Shown here: in pieces, positions 1 through 10,265 of the stretch | How the letters are laid out: every line of letters begins with the position of its first letter | Position numbering within the stretch: position 1 is the stretch's first letter | Source of the DNA: Adiantum capillus-veneris | Lineage: Eukaryota; Streptophyta; Polypodiopsida; Polypodiales; Pteridaceae | Assembly (NCBI GenBank): GCA_014529385.2 | Contig: CM043968.1 | Span: forward strand, 21,999,484 to 22,063,483 | Length of the DNA: 64,000 nucleotides | Reading direction: 5' to 3' | Made by a program: the position numbers and the translations under genes | The notes under the pieces: model-generated | Databases searched by the model: none | Seen by the model: the letters and a program-made list of their open reading frames with translations, nothing else | What the model was told of the DNA's origin: nothing

Positions 1-399
1 GCCCTAGTTTTAATGGACCAAAGATGTTGTATATTTTGATCCTATATCTGGTCCACCCAAAGTCCACAAGACTCTAGTATAGGGTTGTCATCACCCTTGT
101 ACATAGTAGGACCTTCATGGATTGTATTAACTCTCATACATACTATGGTTCTCATGGGTATGCTATAAGTAGTTTTGTTTATTGATTTGGTAATTGTCTT
201 CATCTTGTGTGCAAAAGTTTGAGTATGAGATAAGTTAAAAGCATAAGTAAGAGAGATTTCATCTGGTACTAAATTCCACTAATTCAATGTTAGGAAAATA
301 ATCGTGTAAATAGCCTTTACACTGTTAGTCAAGAGAAAAAATTACTACTAAAGCAAGTTCAACTCCCTACTTTCAAGGGAGAGGGACCCAATTTAGAGT
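1..399. other. No gene seen
   Basis: AT-rich sequence with no convincing coding region. It may be the leader of the decayed gag that begins near 400, because the stretch just before it is close in style to retrotransposon untranslated DNA. No LTR border or primer-binding site could be recognised. Confidence 0.4.
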
Positions 400-1161
400 G
401 AAATGCCGAAGCGTGGTTAGATGCTATGGATGACTATTTCAAAGCTACGGAACTACTCTAGAAAACCAAACAATGTTGGGTATGTTCCGTCTCAACAGAG
501 ATGCCAAACTTTGGTGGAAGCAACACTGCAGAGATAATCTCACGAGTAGTCCATCTTGGGAGAAAATGAAGCAGGCAATCAAAGAATGTTATCTCCCTCT
601 TGCACATCAGGCTATCAAAATGAACGAGTTCTTTGGTCTACGCCAACTAGGACTTTCATTAGAGGAGTACTACACCAAGTTCGTGTCTTTACGACGCTAT
701 GCTCCCAAGATGACCATGGAGCAACAAATTGCCCGTTTTTGTCAAGGCCTCAACAACCCCTGAGTACACGTCTCGAAGCCATGAGGCCTACATCAATACA
801 GGATGCCCTTCTCAGGGCTAAGCCTCTTGCAGCCGAAGGAACCAACTCTATAAGGAACTATAATGGATTTAATAACTTTAGAGGAAGAGCTAGGGGAACT
901 TTCAACCAAGGATACCAACAACGTGGACTATCTGCAGTAATAAACCTGGAGCAAACCTTCCCAAACGTTAGGTGCTATGGATGCAATCAAATAGGGAACT
1001 ATAGAAATAATTGTCCTAAAGAGCAAAGCCCTCGAACTACTGCTAGAACCATTCCTCAAAATCAAGGAGATAATGTAAGAGGAGGTAGAAATGGAGGACG
1101 AGGTAGAGGAAGAGCAAGAGGAGCCAGATCTTATGCAACCATAGGAGAACCAACTTTATGA
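400..1161 (+). pseudogene. Decayed Ty3-type gag fragment
   Basis: Remnant of a retrotransposon capsid (gag) gene, which would form the virus-like particle. Three reading-frame pieces line up in order. The first (about 405-455) reads EAWLDAMDDYFKATELL and ends in a stop. The second (about 460-763) carries DAKLWWKQHC, typical of the retrotransposon gag family. The third (765-1161) carries an Arg/Gly-rich tail and one zinc knuckle. The knuckle reads CYGCNQIGNYRNNC: it has the C-x2-C and final C, but Asn stands where the metal-binding His of CCHC should be. At least two frame changes are needed to read through, so it is not functional. No protease or reverse transcriptase follows, so only the gag end survives here. 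Confidence 0.75.
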
Positions 1162-1865
1162 ATAAGAAAGATAAAAGAGCCACTCGCTTGGCCATAGTTA
1201 ACAATCTTAGAGCTTTTTAAACCACTATAAATCAATAATGTAAAAACTTGAGTTAATTATATATTATAATGGTATACATGATTTTCTTCTCCAAAATTAC
1301 TTAATGAATGTAAAGTTAAGTTGGTATTTAATCAAGAAATTAAGGGTTGATCTAGCAAATGAGACAGAGGTTCTCAATAGTATGAAAAGAAATTGAATCT
1401 TGAGATTGAGATAGTTATTAAGCAACCAACTCACATTCCTTGTGCACACGATAGCCTTCCTTGAAGAATGACCTAGATATGAAAGTATTAATTTGCGAGA
1501 CTAATAGGAAGCCGAAAAAGAACTCTTGGTATGATAATTCTTAAAACCCTTTACATATTGTTGGCAACAAGGTTAGAGCACAGAGGGGTTACCTCTGGTG
1601 CAATGGTGGAAGCTTGTGCCGAACGGAGATTGCTCAGAATGGCAAGAACACGCCGAGCGCGTTCAGATTGGCAAAGTTGAAATACATGATACTTGTTGAA
1701 CGTTGATTGCTCTGAATGTTCAGTTAGACCAAGCGCGTTCATGTTGACAAGGTGGATATATGGATCTTTTATGGAATTGATTTAACCTGGTTTTTGAGAT
1801 GATACGAATGGTTTGTAAAGGTTTTTAAGATGGGCTCAACACTAAGAGTTTCTCGAGGAAAAATT
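1162..1865. other. No gene seen
   Basis: Non-coding, AT-rich stretch between the gag remnant and a small tandem duplication. I see no ORF with recognisable similarity and no convincing LTR ends. Confidence 0.4.
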
Positions 1866-1989
1866 GGCTAGCAAGTAACTCCAACGAGAAACTAGAAAGA
1901 ACTCTTAGAGTAATCAGTAACATTGGTAAAGTGGGCTAGCAAGTAACTCCAACGAGAAACTAGAAAGAACTCTTAGATTAATCAGTAAC
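1866..1989. repeat. 68-bp direct tandem duplication
   Basis: Two adjacent copies of a 68-bp unit starting GGCTAGCAAGTAACTCC, at 1866 and 1934. The second copy is nearly identical over about 56 bp (agagtaatc versus agattaatc) and is cut short. This is a simple local duplication. No function is apparent. Confidence 0.85.
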
Positions 1990-2338
1990 CCCGAGCTAGA
2001 AATTTTGAGATTTAAATTTGGACAAAAACTGACCCCGCTTCCGGAAGATTCAATGTAAAATAAATTATTAAGAAAAATTGAAGGATTACAGTAATCATTT
2101 AAGCATAGACTTTATTAAGGGTCTCCGAGATATTTACAAGATATTTACCAATTAAGCAAAAATAGGTCAAATTATAGCAGAATTGACATTTTAAACGCTG
2201 GCAGGTAATGGGAAGGTCATCACTGACTTGCCAGGGACTCATTTAGCAGCAGGGGGCGTTTTTTGACTTGCTGGGGACTGCTTGAACTGCAAGCAATTTC
2301 CTTTTACAGCCTATGAGAGCTTCTGAGTGTCAAAAAAC

Positions 2339-2347
2339 TATAAATAG
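2339..2347 (+). promoter_or_regulatory. TATA box of LTR D
   Basis: TATAAATAG lies 124 bp upstream of the ATG at 2463, and a CT-rich stretch (ctctctctctcatc) follows at 2390. This is the usual layout of a plant LTR promoter and leader. Inferred, with no expression evidence. Confidence 0.6.
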
Positions 2348-2462
2348 GACCCCTTGCTTCATAATTTGACGGACTCAGAGCCTTGACACTCTCTCTCTCA
2401 TCTAGAGAGAACGCAATCACTAGAGATTAATCTCTAGTCGATTAACCTAAACGGTTGCTGAC

Positions 2463-2672
2463 ATGGCTCCCAAGAGAACCAGGGGAAATCCTTTGACTGA
2501 AGAAGAGGATATTAGTAACAAGCAAAACAAAGCAACTAATGACCATGAAGCAGGGCCTAGCCATAGGCCAACAGAGGAGAGTCTACGGACACCTGCCCCA
2601 CAGCAGATGGCCGAGCAGTCCCAGGTGGATTTCTATTTTGTTCACTTAAAATCTTTTGAAGTTCATTTTTAA
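2463..2672 (+). CDS. Short basic ORF inside LTR D
   Basis: Sixty-nine codons from a real ATG, starting MAPKRTRGN and containing DHEAGPS. The ORF inside LTR C at 38801 starts MAPVKRTR and contains DHEAGTS, so the pair share a start and an internal motif while the surrounding DNA is well diverged. The N-terminus is rich in Lys and Arg and could be a nuclear-localising or nucleic-acid-binding tail. A possible splice donor (CAG|GTGGAT, GT at 2625) lies inside the ORF, at about the same relative place as a donor-like site in C. The true product may therefore be an exon joined to something downstream. I do not recognise the protein. Confidence 0.4.
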   Translation: MAPKRTRGNPLTEEEDISNKQNKATNDHEAGPSHRPTEESLRTPAPQQMAEQSQVDFYFVHLKSFEVHF

Positions 2673-3688
2673 GTTAGCATTGCATACGTAAAGTTAGGAA
2701 GGATAAACTGGCTGAAAACGGAAGGTAACTTCCAACGTGCATTTGTTTATAATGTAGGAAAGAATTGTTGGGTTAAAACTGGTTGAAATAAGAAAGATAT
2801 GTTTGATCATGCTTAAGACAGCTTGTCTCAAGACACCTCCGACTCCTTAGTATAAAATTGATGATAATGATTGGCTTTCTAGCTAGCCACGGATAAGTCG
2901 GTTACCCCCATGAACGATGAGTTTCTACTCTGCGTCATGTCTTGATGTTTCTACATAAGTTAGGAGACCGTTTTTAATCCTAGGGGAGCCGCTCGATTGT
3001 ATGGGCAACTGGTTTGGTGTATGGGCACCCGGAACCTTGGTGGGGTTTATTCACTCCGGATTTGAATAAGAAATGGGTGTCGTTTTTCACGCTTAGGTGG
3101 TCTTGAGACAAGAAGAGTACTGGTCATGGTTATTATGGACAATGTCTTGATTGACAGTACCCTGTCTTAAGTTTAAAGATGTCTATTTTCTAAAAGAATT
3201 CTTTTAATGCTGTCCTCAAGGAATTATTGTGATGGAACGTTAAAAGAAACCATTATTTTAAATGTTTAAAACAATGTGATAGTAGTAAGATAAATGAATC
3301 ATGTGTGAGTGCGGGGTGGCAAGTGGGGATTGACTAAGGTTGTCAATCATGGATGGGTGGACCTGATTAGTCAGGTAACTGTCCATCCCTGCGCACTATA
3401 ACGTATAGAAAACTTCTTCACTTGGAAGAGGAGTCCACCAGCGGTGGCTGTGACCTCACAATTGTTAGGAGGAAAAAAGCGTCGGTTGAAGATACCTTAG
3501 CCCAATTGTGGCAGTTATAGGGCCGAAATAGTTTTTTTCGGACTTTTAATACATTGTCCCGTTTTCGTTGCGAGACAGGACTAGGTCTTGCTTCTAAGGC
3601 TATAGACCCAAGCCATTGTCAATGGTAAAGGTCTATTCCTTGGATTTTTTCATGTTTAGAGACTCTAATTTTTATCAGACCTAGAGAC

Positions 3689-4255
3689 ATGTCAAGGATC
3701 CCATCCCAATCTCGGTGTAGGTGGGTTGGGGATCTCACAAAGAATGTCGAGACTTCCAAGGGTGATTTTCCCAAGGATGCTATGGATGAAGATCTTCAGG
3801 ATAAAGCTGTTCTCCATTATCAAACTCAAAACCCAGGTAAAAATCTCTCTGATGATACAGGTCCAGAAAGTCCTAAGGTTTTTCGTAATGGCTATGAAGC
3901 TAGAGGGGGTGATAATGCTAAATCATCCTTTATACAGCATAAAGTGCACAGGGTTTTTTATTTTCTAGGACAATGTTCCAAATGTGGATGGATTTGGATA
4001 CTATTCTTGGTAATTTTTATGTCACTGATGTCCTGGCTACTAGTAAAAGGAAGTCAGAGTTCTTTCATTCTTGCTGATAACGACCTTAAGTTCCCAAAAG
4101 GTTATAAGATGTGGGTGCTACACTATGCTTCAGGTGAAGCTCTAGTATATTGCAGAGCCCATCAATGCTATGTGATCTTAATGGTATTTGATCCAGGCGA
4201 TTCGATCGATCTTCAAAAGCAGGTTCACTATGGATGGGTATTTTTGGGTATTTAA
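3689..4255 (+). CDS. Hypothetical ORF, 188 codons
   Basis: Open frame that starts inside the last 50 bp of LTR-like D and runs beyond it. It has a hydrophobic stretch (GWIWILFLVIFMSLMSWLL, roughly residues 101-119) that could be one membrane segment, and a charged N-terminal half. I do not recognise any family. Because the start overlaps a repeat end and the codon content is unremarkable, it may be chance or a fragment of a broken gene rather than a working one. Confidence 0.2.
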   Translation: MSRIPSQSRCRWVGDLTKNVETSKGDFPKDAMDEDLQDKAVLHYQTQNPGKNLSDDTGPESPKVFRNGYEARGGDNAKSSFIQHKVHRVFYFLGQCSKCGWIWILFLVIFMSLMSWLLVKGSQSSFILADNDLKFPKGYKMWVLHYASGEALVYCRAHQCYVILMVFDPGDSIDLQKQVHYGWVFLGI

Positions 4256-5369
4256 TGTGGTTTCTTTCTGCTAGATCCTGGAATAGCATATTTGGAGCAA
4301 AAATACTTGAAGTTGATTGATACAAGATGTGTATGCTTATGTGGATATTATGCTGCTCCACTATTGGGGCAATTTCTTATTATCCCATTTGATCCTAGGA
4401 GCTATTGAAGAGCAACTTGCAGATTCAAAGATATCATTTATTTTCCTGTAGAGGTCATTTGGCATTAGATTTGTTTTTGGATGTATGCTAAGACAGAAGT
4501 GTTTGTGGTTATATGATCAATAAGCTTACATGGCTAGCTTCCACTTGACATCTTTGGACAATGGTTACAATATCTTCACATCTTTTGAGATGGTTCTGCT
4601 ACTAGAACTTGAAGTAAAGAACTTGACGACTAGTCCGAGTGCAGACAGCGTAAGGCATACTTGAGCTTCACAAGGTTCCCTAAACCAATTTGATGGTCAA
4701 GCCGTGTGCATAAGTAACTGGAGAACTTGAGTTTTCCGGGGTTTACTAAACAGATTTTTCATAATTGAATGCTTTGGAGATACAACCACTACGGTTCAAA
4801 GATTTGTGATGGGACAGGTACCAGATAATTGAGCTAGACTATTGATGCTATGATTTAAACCTTCTTTTGTTTTCCATGTATTTACCAACTACGTGAGCTT
4901 GATGACAAGTAGCTTAAGGTGTTTATAGCACGTGCAGCTTGAAGACCATTTGGCACAGGTCGGAGGCTGTGTAGGTTTGGAGGGGGTGGATGTCGTGCCA
5001 CTCCGCTCCCATGACAAGAAAATGAGCTAAACAGTGAGTATTCTTGAAGTGGTCATAGCTGGATTTTATTAATCCAAGTTCAAGTACTCAAAGGGCTCTA
5101 CATGCCTGTCTTTACAGCTCGTCAATTGGAGCTACAGATAAGAAGTTATGGCAGCTTAAAGTTTGAGTCGATGCAAATCCGTACCGGATTGAATGCACGG
5201 ATCTGAAGTGCTCGCTTTTTGGAGATCAGTGATCAAAGTTCTGGTTGCCAAGATATTAGCTGTTGAAGATTCACCAAGGGCCGGTTCCGTACTAGTCTGG
5301 TCTGCTTAGTCGGTGTTCCGTCTGGGAAATTTTGAGCTTCATCTAGGTTTTGAAATGCGGGAGCAATAA
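4256..5369. other. No gene seen
   Basis: About 1.1 kb without a supported gene between the hypothetical ORF and the PPR remnant. The part near 5230-5369 may include more decayed sequence upstream of the PPR fragment, but I could not read PPR motifs there. Confidence 0.4.
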
Positions 5370-5653
5370 GTGCTTGAGGAGTATCATGTTCGGAATGACG
5401 TCTTTTGGAATGCAATGATTGCAGGGAATGCCGACACGGCTGCGGCAAGGAGCTCGGTTTTTCTTTACAGATTGCAAAGGAGATGCCTTCCTGTGAATAT
5501 AATCAATTAAACATGCATCTTGAGGGCATGTGGCGTTATATGAGATGTTAATACGGGCATCAAAGTTCATGATGATAATATTAGTCAAGGACTGCTGGAG
5601 AGAATGTGGCATTTGGTGATGCTTTAGTCGATATGTATGCCAAATGTAAAGTC
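5370..5653 (+). pseudogene. PPR protein gene fragment
   Basis: Remnant of a plant pentatricopeptide-repeat gene; intact members bind organellar RNA. One frame from 5370 gives NDVFWNAMIAG, then an LYR..RR segment, TCILRACG, and KVHDDNISQGLLE, interrupted by in-frame stops. After a frameshift near 5605 the sequence continues as FGDALVDMYAKC. These are consecutive PPR landmarks of the P/L/S type in the expected order and spacing. The similarity stops exactly at MYAKC, where sequence starting TGTAAAGTCC begins, consistent with an LTR insertion at 5645. About 90 codons survive, against several hundred in an intact gene. This is the only host-gene trace in the window. Confidence 0.8.
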
Positions 5654-6102
5654 CCTTTAGGGGACCGCCTGCCCAGTGAGGCACTAAGGCCACCTAAGGT
5701 AAAGATGGAAGCCCAAAAGCTAGTGTCCACCCAAAAGTAGCCGCCCATATTGAGTCGAGTGGCCGCCCATTAAAACCCTAAGGGACTCGCCACCCAAAAT
5801 ATGGCAAGGCCGCCCATTAAACAAAATAAAGGGCTTTTAATGTGAAGCAAAGAAAATAAAAGCCATGGCGGCAGCTACAGCCGACAAGGAGGGAGCTCAC
5901 GGGCTCGCGCTCGCCAGCATGGCGCTCAAAGCGACGAAGAGACAAAATTTGCAGAGCAGGCGAACGTGGTGCCTTTTGGTGCCACTCTTGTCAAATTTCA
6001 CGCTGCTCCGGAATCTGCCTTGCCACATCATAGGAAGGGTACCCATTAGCGACATCTCTAATGGGTAGAACCTTATTTAGAAAGGGGAAAAACCATGCAA
6101 GA

Positions 6103-6110
6103 TATAAAAG
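6103..6110 (+). promoter_or_regulatory. TATA box of LTR L
   Basis: TATAAAAG sits 20-70 bp ahead of a pyrimidine-rich leader (tcatctctcccctcc, ctctctctctagg), typical of a plant LTR transcription start. Inferred from sequence only. Confidence 0.6.
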
Positions 6111-6224
6111 GAGGAAGGGGCTCTCTTGAGCACTCACTCAGGGTTTTTTTTCATCTCTCCCCTCCTTTTGAGTGCTCTCTCTCTAGGAGCAAGGGGAAAA
6201 ACTTTTGAGCTCTTAAGCTCCATA

Positions 6225-6660
6225 GCCCAAGCTAAGCTTGATTAAGCTTTCATTAGCCAAACCAAGGCAAGAAAATCCCAAACCATTTTCGAAAGCTCTT
6301 AATCTTAAGCTCTCTCATCAGATTATCATAAGCTCTTGAGTCACTAAGCCTAAGCTCGTTTTCCATTAAGCTTTCCTATGCTAAACCAAGCCTAATCCTA
6401 AATTGATTACATAAGCAAAGCCTAAGCTCAAATTCCCAAAGCCAAAGCCTCAATCTCAAGCCAAACTAAGCCAAAATTTGATTTAATTAATCATAATTTC
6501 ATTACTCAAGCCTAAGCCGGTTTATCATAAGCCCACTTAAGCCAAGCCAGGCTAAGCCGGATTTCATTAAGCTTCCTTAAGCCGTGCCTAATCACAAACT
6601 CTTAACCCAAGCCTAATCCTGATCTCGCCTAAGCCATAATCTTAAGCTCTCCAAGCCGTT
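6225..6660. repeat. aagcc(taa) minisatellite in L
   Basis: Degenerate short repeats of the type taagccnaa / aagctc / aagccaaa fill about 430 bp of the leader downstream of the TATA box. The units are irregular, so it is a low-complexity repeat rather than a clean array. Confidence 0.65.
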
Positions 6661-7085
6661 AACCCAGAATTAATCTGGTAATCATAAATTGGATCGGACC
6701 ACCCAAGGCTTTGGAAGTTGAAGGCAGAAGACAGTCCAAGGAAGTTCTTTACTGATTGTCTTGATTAGCACCTGGAGTAAGACAGGTTAAACTTTGTAAA
6801 CTGCATAAACATTTCCATTATCATTTGATTAAGCAGGGTTACTGACGTTTATTAGTCTTAAGCTAAACTGTCTGTTGTGAGCTCTGTTCCTGTTAATTGT
6901 GTCTGCTACAACTCTTTTCCCCGCACCTCTCACAGCCAGGGGCCCGGTGCCTTCCCGGCTCACCTTTCGAATACTTATCCCCCGACAACATTCTGCTCTT
7001 AGCACTTGCTTAAAGCTTGCTAAGTGGTCGTATGGATCCCCTGATCCACTGTATTTCTTGACCCATTTCTGAAAATGAGCTGGTC

Positions 7086-7537
7086 TTACGCATCTGTTTG
7101 GTTCAACTCCCGGTCTACTGGCAGTTTGTCATGTTTCGAGTCCTTCAAACCAGTTTGTTGGAAATAGTGACTCATGTAGCCCTGGATTGGCCTTAGTGTC
7201 ACATAACTCTCAGATGATCTCTCACGGTGTTCATCTCTTGGAATTATTTCTGGTCCTTGTCTATCCAATCATGTATGGAATACCCTTGGTATTTGGTTTG
7301 TTCTACCTCCTCAGGAGTCATCATAACAAAGTTATTGTTATAAAAATCTCTAAACAGGTAGTTTGGTAGGTCTGTTGATCCCTTATCCTTGATCTTGAAG
7401 ATATAGAGGATCTTCATGGCCGCTAGTTGTCCTAGTTTGGCATGCGAAGTCCATAGAATATCTTTTATGTTTCTATCTGCCCAACAATAGACTCCGATCT
7501 TAGGATTATCCGTACTAATCCGTTTCAAAGGCTTCAA
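7086..7537 (-). pseudogene. Unrecognised coding remnant of H
   Basis: Two overlapping frames: 7537-7244, containing PKIGVYCWADRNIKDILW and TPEEVEQTKYQGYSIHDW, and 7268-7086, containing IIPRDEHRERSSESY. They look like one protein broken by a frameshift near 7260. The upstream part of the same protein (VVDKWGLEVNT, LDMSAKEGPPTLEFEG) can be read just before 7537 in another frame. I do not recognise the family. Its place downstream of the MNLRSGR ORF in the same element suggests both were one polypeptide. A weakly similar piece may lie in the spacer of the G hairpin (14923-15129), but I am not confident of that. Confidence 0.35.
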
Positions 7538-7918
7538 TCTACTTGTTTGTATCCCTCAAATTCTAAAGTTGGTGGTCCTTCGTTTGCTGACATATCTAGG
7601 ATCATGGTGTTTACTTCTAACCCCCATTTGTCTACCACATCAGGTCTGGTTATCCCTTATCCTTGATCTTGAAGATATAGAGGATCTTCATGGCCGTTAG
7701 TTGTCCTAGTTTGGCATGCGAAGTCCATAGAATATCTTTTATGTTTCTATCTGCCCAACAATAGACTCCGATCTTAGGATTATCTGTACTAAGCCGTTTC
7801 AAAGGCTTCAATCTACTTGTTTGTATCCCTCAAATTCTAAAGTTGGTGGTCCTTCTTTTGCTGACATATCTAGGATTATGGTGTTTACTTCTAACCCCCA
7901 TTTGTCTACCACATCAGG
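7369..7918. repeat. 273-bp direct tandem duplication in H
   Basis: Two adjacent copies, 7369-7641 and 7642-about 7918, starting aggtctgttgatccc and aggtctggttatccc. Only about six differences are visible, so the copies are roughly 98 percent alike. The unit is 273 bp, or 91 codons, so duplication alone would not change frame. Both copies contain the same frameshift near the GTAGATTGAAGCC context on the minus strand, so the frame was probably already broken when the duplication happened. Confidence 0.9.
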
Positions 7919-8301
7919 GTTTTTGACCTGTACATACTGAGTTCTGTTTCTGTCCATGTACATTTTTTCTTCTTTGTTTTCCCTAATCTCTTCTTCGAAC
8001 TCAATATCATGTCATCGATGCGGATAGCATACTCTTCGTTAGGGTCCAAGTAAACATGGGCTCCATGACGGTTAGTCTTGTAAAAAGAGAGTATATGCTT
8101 ATAGGGCATTGCCGTTCCAATTTCTGAGTGAGTCGAGTAAGAAGACATTTCGGATGTTGAATCTGAAAAAGTGTCGGAGACTTCTTCAAGAATTGTGTGC
8201 AAGGAATTGCCTTGATTCACGCTTTCTTTGGTGGATACTCTACTGGAGGTTTCTCCGAGTATGCCCTGATTTCCTAGTACACGACCAGATCTAAGGTTCA
8301 T
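7906..8301 (-). CDS. ORF of H, starts MNLRSGR
   Basis: 131 codons from a true ATG, first ORF after the leader and array of H. The N-terminus is basic, followed by a Ser/Thr-rich stretch (DTFSDSTSEMSSYSTHSE), a segment with HVYLDPNEEYAIRIDDM, and a Lys cluster (RLGKTKKKKC). The last residues run into the 273-bp duplication, so the original C-terminus is probably lost and the protein likely continued in the frame that reads VVDKWGLEVNT. The family is not recognised. Position suggests a gag-like or accessory protein of the element. Confidence 0.4.
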   Translation of the reverse strand: MNLRSGRVLGNQGILGETSSRVSTKESVNQGNSLHTILEEVSDTFSDSTSEMSSYSTHSEIGTAMPYKHILSFYKTNRHGAHVYLDPNEEYAIRIDDMILSSKKRLGKTKKKKCTWTETELSMYRSKTLMW

Positions 8302-8479
8302 ATAAACTTATGAAGCCCTGGATAGAGTACTCACCTTTGCATTGACTTGTCATCAATTTCCACTTGATTCGATTGCAACTTTCTGCCAAGCCACTGATTC
8401 CTCGTCTGCAACCTAATTCATATACAAATTTGATCAAGTTAGCTATTCTTTTATAAAGACAATAGAGTTTTTGCTAACT

Positions 8480-9720
8480 CTCGTGATTGGTCTCTGTGTA
8501 TCACTTCAAATCCAGCTCTGGGAGTCAAAATTTGACTTTAGCAAAAAATCAAAGGTTTCATTTGCAACCTGCTGACTAAGTGAACATGTACCATTTTTTA
8601 TCCAATTGAACCCAAAATTTCCCGGTGGCTTTGTATTATGCTGGTCCAACACTGTATAAGTTCAAAAGTCAAAATTGATGTCTCTGGATAGTAGTAGTAA
8701 ATAATCACGATTATTTACTTTTGCTATTTTTATACTTTTTGGATTGGTTTGGCAAGCATACAACTTGTTAAAGTCCTTGGACAAGTTTCATTAAGTTTGG
8801 ACAAATTCTGACCAAGTTTATCAATTGTTTTGTGTCCGAAGACTCTGATTTCAAGAATCTGGCTTAAGTCTCACTTTTGTGATCCAAATTTCACCAAAAT
8901 TGATTTGTGGGGTCTACTTGATATGCTTGATCTTGTGGTATACTCAAATGTGCAAATTTCTTAAGTTTTGAAGCAAATGTAAATAATCGTGATTATTTAC
9001 TCCAACTATATTTTTGCAACTTTTGCCCCAAATTTTACGCAGATCTTTTAAGCACCTCAAGTTAAGGTCACTAGCCAAGTTTCATCAAGTTTGGACAATT
9101 TTTTGGTCAAATGGTCAACAATTTTTTGTCCGTATACTAACTTTGCAAATTTGTTCACAATTTTCAATCCAGTGATCCAAATCTTACCAAATTTGGTTTG
9201 CGGGCTTATTACAACATGATAAAACTAGTGGTATGCTGCCTTGGTCAAAAAAGTTTTAAAAATGGGACAGATGTAAATAATCGCGATTATTTATAACTGA
9301 TAACTTTTTCAGCTTTTTGGTCAACTGAGCATGTACACATGTTTATCACATCAATATAATCCTATGAATCAATCTTCAACAAGTTTGGATAAATTTTTCC
9401 CCAATTTACCCTCAAGACTCAGAAAGTCAGTACAAACTTTAGTTTTTACCCAGTTTTTTGCCAGTTTGGTGATCCAATTTTTTTGGGCCTTCACAAAAGT
9501 TGTTTGTACACATGCAATGAGTCAATGGTATGAACCTTGGTCAATTTGGAGCAGAAACTTAATCACGATTATTAACTTCAGGCTTGAAATGAACACTTTT
9601 TTGCAATTTTTTCAAAGACAATCTTTACATGAGCTATTTTAATCCTATGAATCAAGTAAAAACTTAATTTGGCCTAAAATGTCAAAAAATAGTAAATAAT
9701 CTGAGTTTTGGCCAACTCTT
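8480..9720 (-). repeat. Tandem array of about 285 bp, palindrome per unit (H)
   Basis: Diverged tandem units recognisable by shared blocks, such as cAAGTTTcATcAAGTTTGGACAA at about 8783, 9076 and (shortened) 9380, and GATCCAAATTTcACCAAA at about 8881 and 9174. Each unit holds one palindrome with arms GTAAATAATC / GATTATTTAC and a two-base centre: 8697-8718 (AC), 8979-9000 (GT), 9273-9294 (CG, one end mismatch), and a shortened form at 9559-9575. A further half copy is at 9692-9701. Centre-to-centre spacing is about 282, 294 and 284 bp. The array lies between the PBS and the first ORF of H. Confidence 0.85.
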
Positions 9721-10240
9721 TTTACCATGAAGTGTCTTTGAGCTTACCAACTGGTTCAGACAGCTTTTAAGCTTACTCTCTTGTCAGATTGAGTGGTTTC
9801 GAGTCTTTCCGAGCTATCTCTAGTCGTAGAGTTGAAATTTTGCAACTTCCAATAACAACTCACACTTGATTCTTTTAGAGAGAGCAATTTTTTGAAATCC
9901 ACCTCGGATCCTTCTTACCCTACTTCTAGATTCTCATGCAATGGGGTTGTGGAAAGTGTCCACAAACACTCGTTTTCTTGTCTTTTATGGTTTTTTGAGG
10001 ACTGATCTTAAGACTTGTATCGTCTACCAATCATTTTTTAAATCCTAATCTATTTCTACAATCCTACAATCCTAAAGGCACTCAGCAAGTATGATTACTT
10101 CCAAGCTACCTCTACACAGCAAAAGACGACAATCTTAAGCTATGCGGTTTCTAAAAGAAAGTTTTGAACTCTAGGCGAACCTAAAGGAAGTTAAAGGATA
10201 AATTCACAAGACGCTCGTGTTTTTCCCTAGATTAGGTCTC

Positions 10241-10263
10241 TTCGATTCCCGGCAGTGGCGCCA
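10241..10263 (-). promoter_or_regulatory. Primer-binding site of H (tRNA-Asp type)
   Basis: On the minus strand it reads TGGCGCCACTGCCGGGAATC, two bases after the LTR. The plus strand looks like the 3' end of a tRNA, with TTCGAT and a terminal CCA. It matches the 3' end of plant tRNA-Asp with about three mismatches as I recall that tRNA, the primer class known from Athila/Tat-type elements. Confidence 0.75.
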
Positions 10264-10265
10264 AA

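Larger units (their letters stand above)
2005..3739 (+). mobile_element. LTR-like sequence D (family of C)
   Basis: This region shares a layout with LTR C (29128-40022): a TATA box, a short basic ORF beginning MAP, and a downstream stretch containing gtgtgagtg/gtgggg-type sequence (3301-3400, compare 39600-39700). Both also end with the same kind of terminus (GGGGATCTCACA here at 3728-3739, GGGGACCTCACA in C). The 3' edge is therefore well supported. The 5' edge is uncertain; I place it near 2005 because the ctgaccccg motif, which lies close to the start of C, occurs at about 2027. No primer-binding site follows 3739, so this may be a solo LTR. The downstream part has diverged from C strongly. 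Confidence 0.55.
5645..6960 (+). mobile_element. LTR-like sequence L
   Basis: Begins TGTAAAGTCC exactly where the PPR reading ends, similar to the TGTAAGGTCTC start of LTR C. It contains a TATA box at 6103, a CT-rich leader (6121-6190) and a long minisatellite of aagcc-type units. No coding domain is present. The right border was not found, since I could not locate a matching CA end with a duplicated ccaaa target site. The end coordinate is therefore a guess at where LTR-like character stops. Confidence 0.45.

Noticed and set aside
5865-6068. 67-codon ORF starting MAAATADKEG
   Set aside because: Lies upstream of the TATA box in LTR-like L and has no recognisable domain or second copy.
7086-8301. 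Endogenous pararetrovirus remnant
   Set aside because: I considered this because of the unfamiliar ORFs in H, but found no viral RT, movement or coat motif, while an LTR and tRNA-Asp-type PBS are present.
9331-9642. 103-codon ORF in the H array
   Set aside because: Overlaps the tandem repeat units and is not conserved between units.
8480-9720. CRISPR-like array
   Set aside because: Repeats are spaced by about 285 bp of repeated, not unique, sequence, and the context is a plant LTR element.
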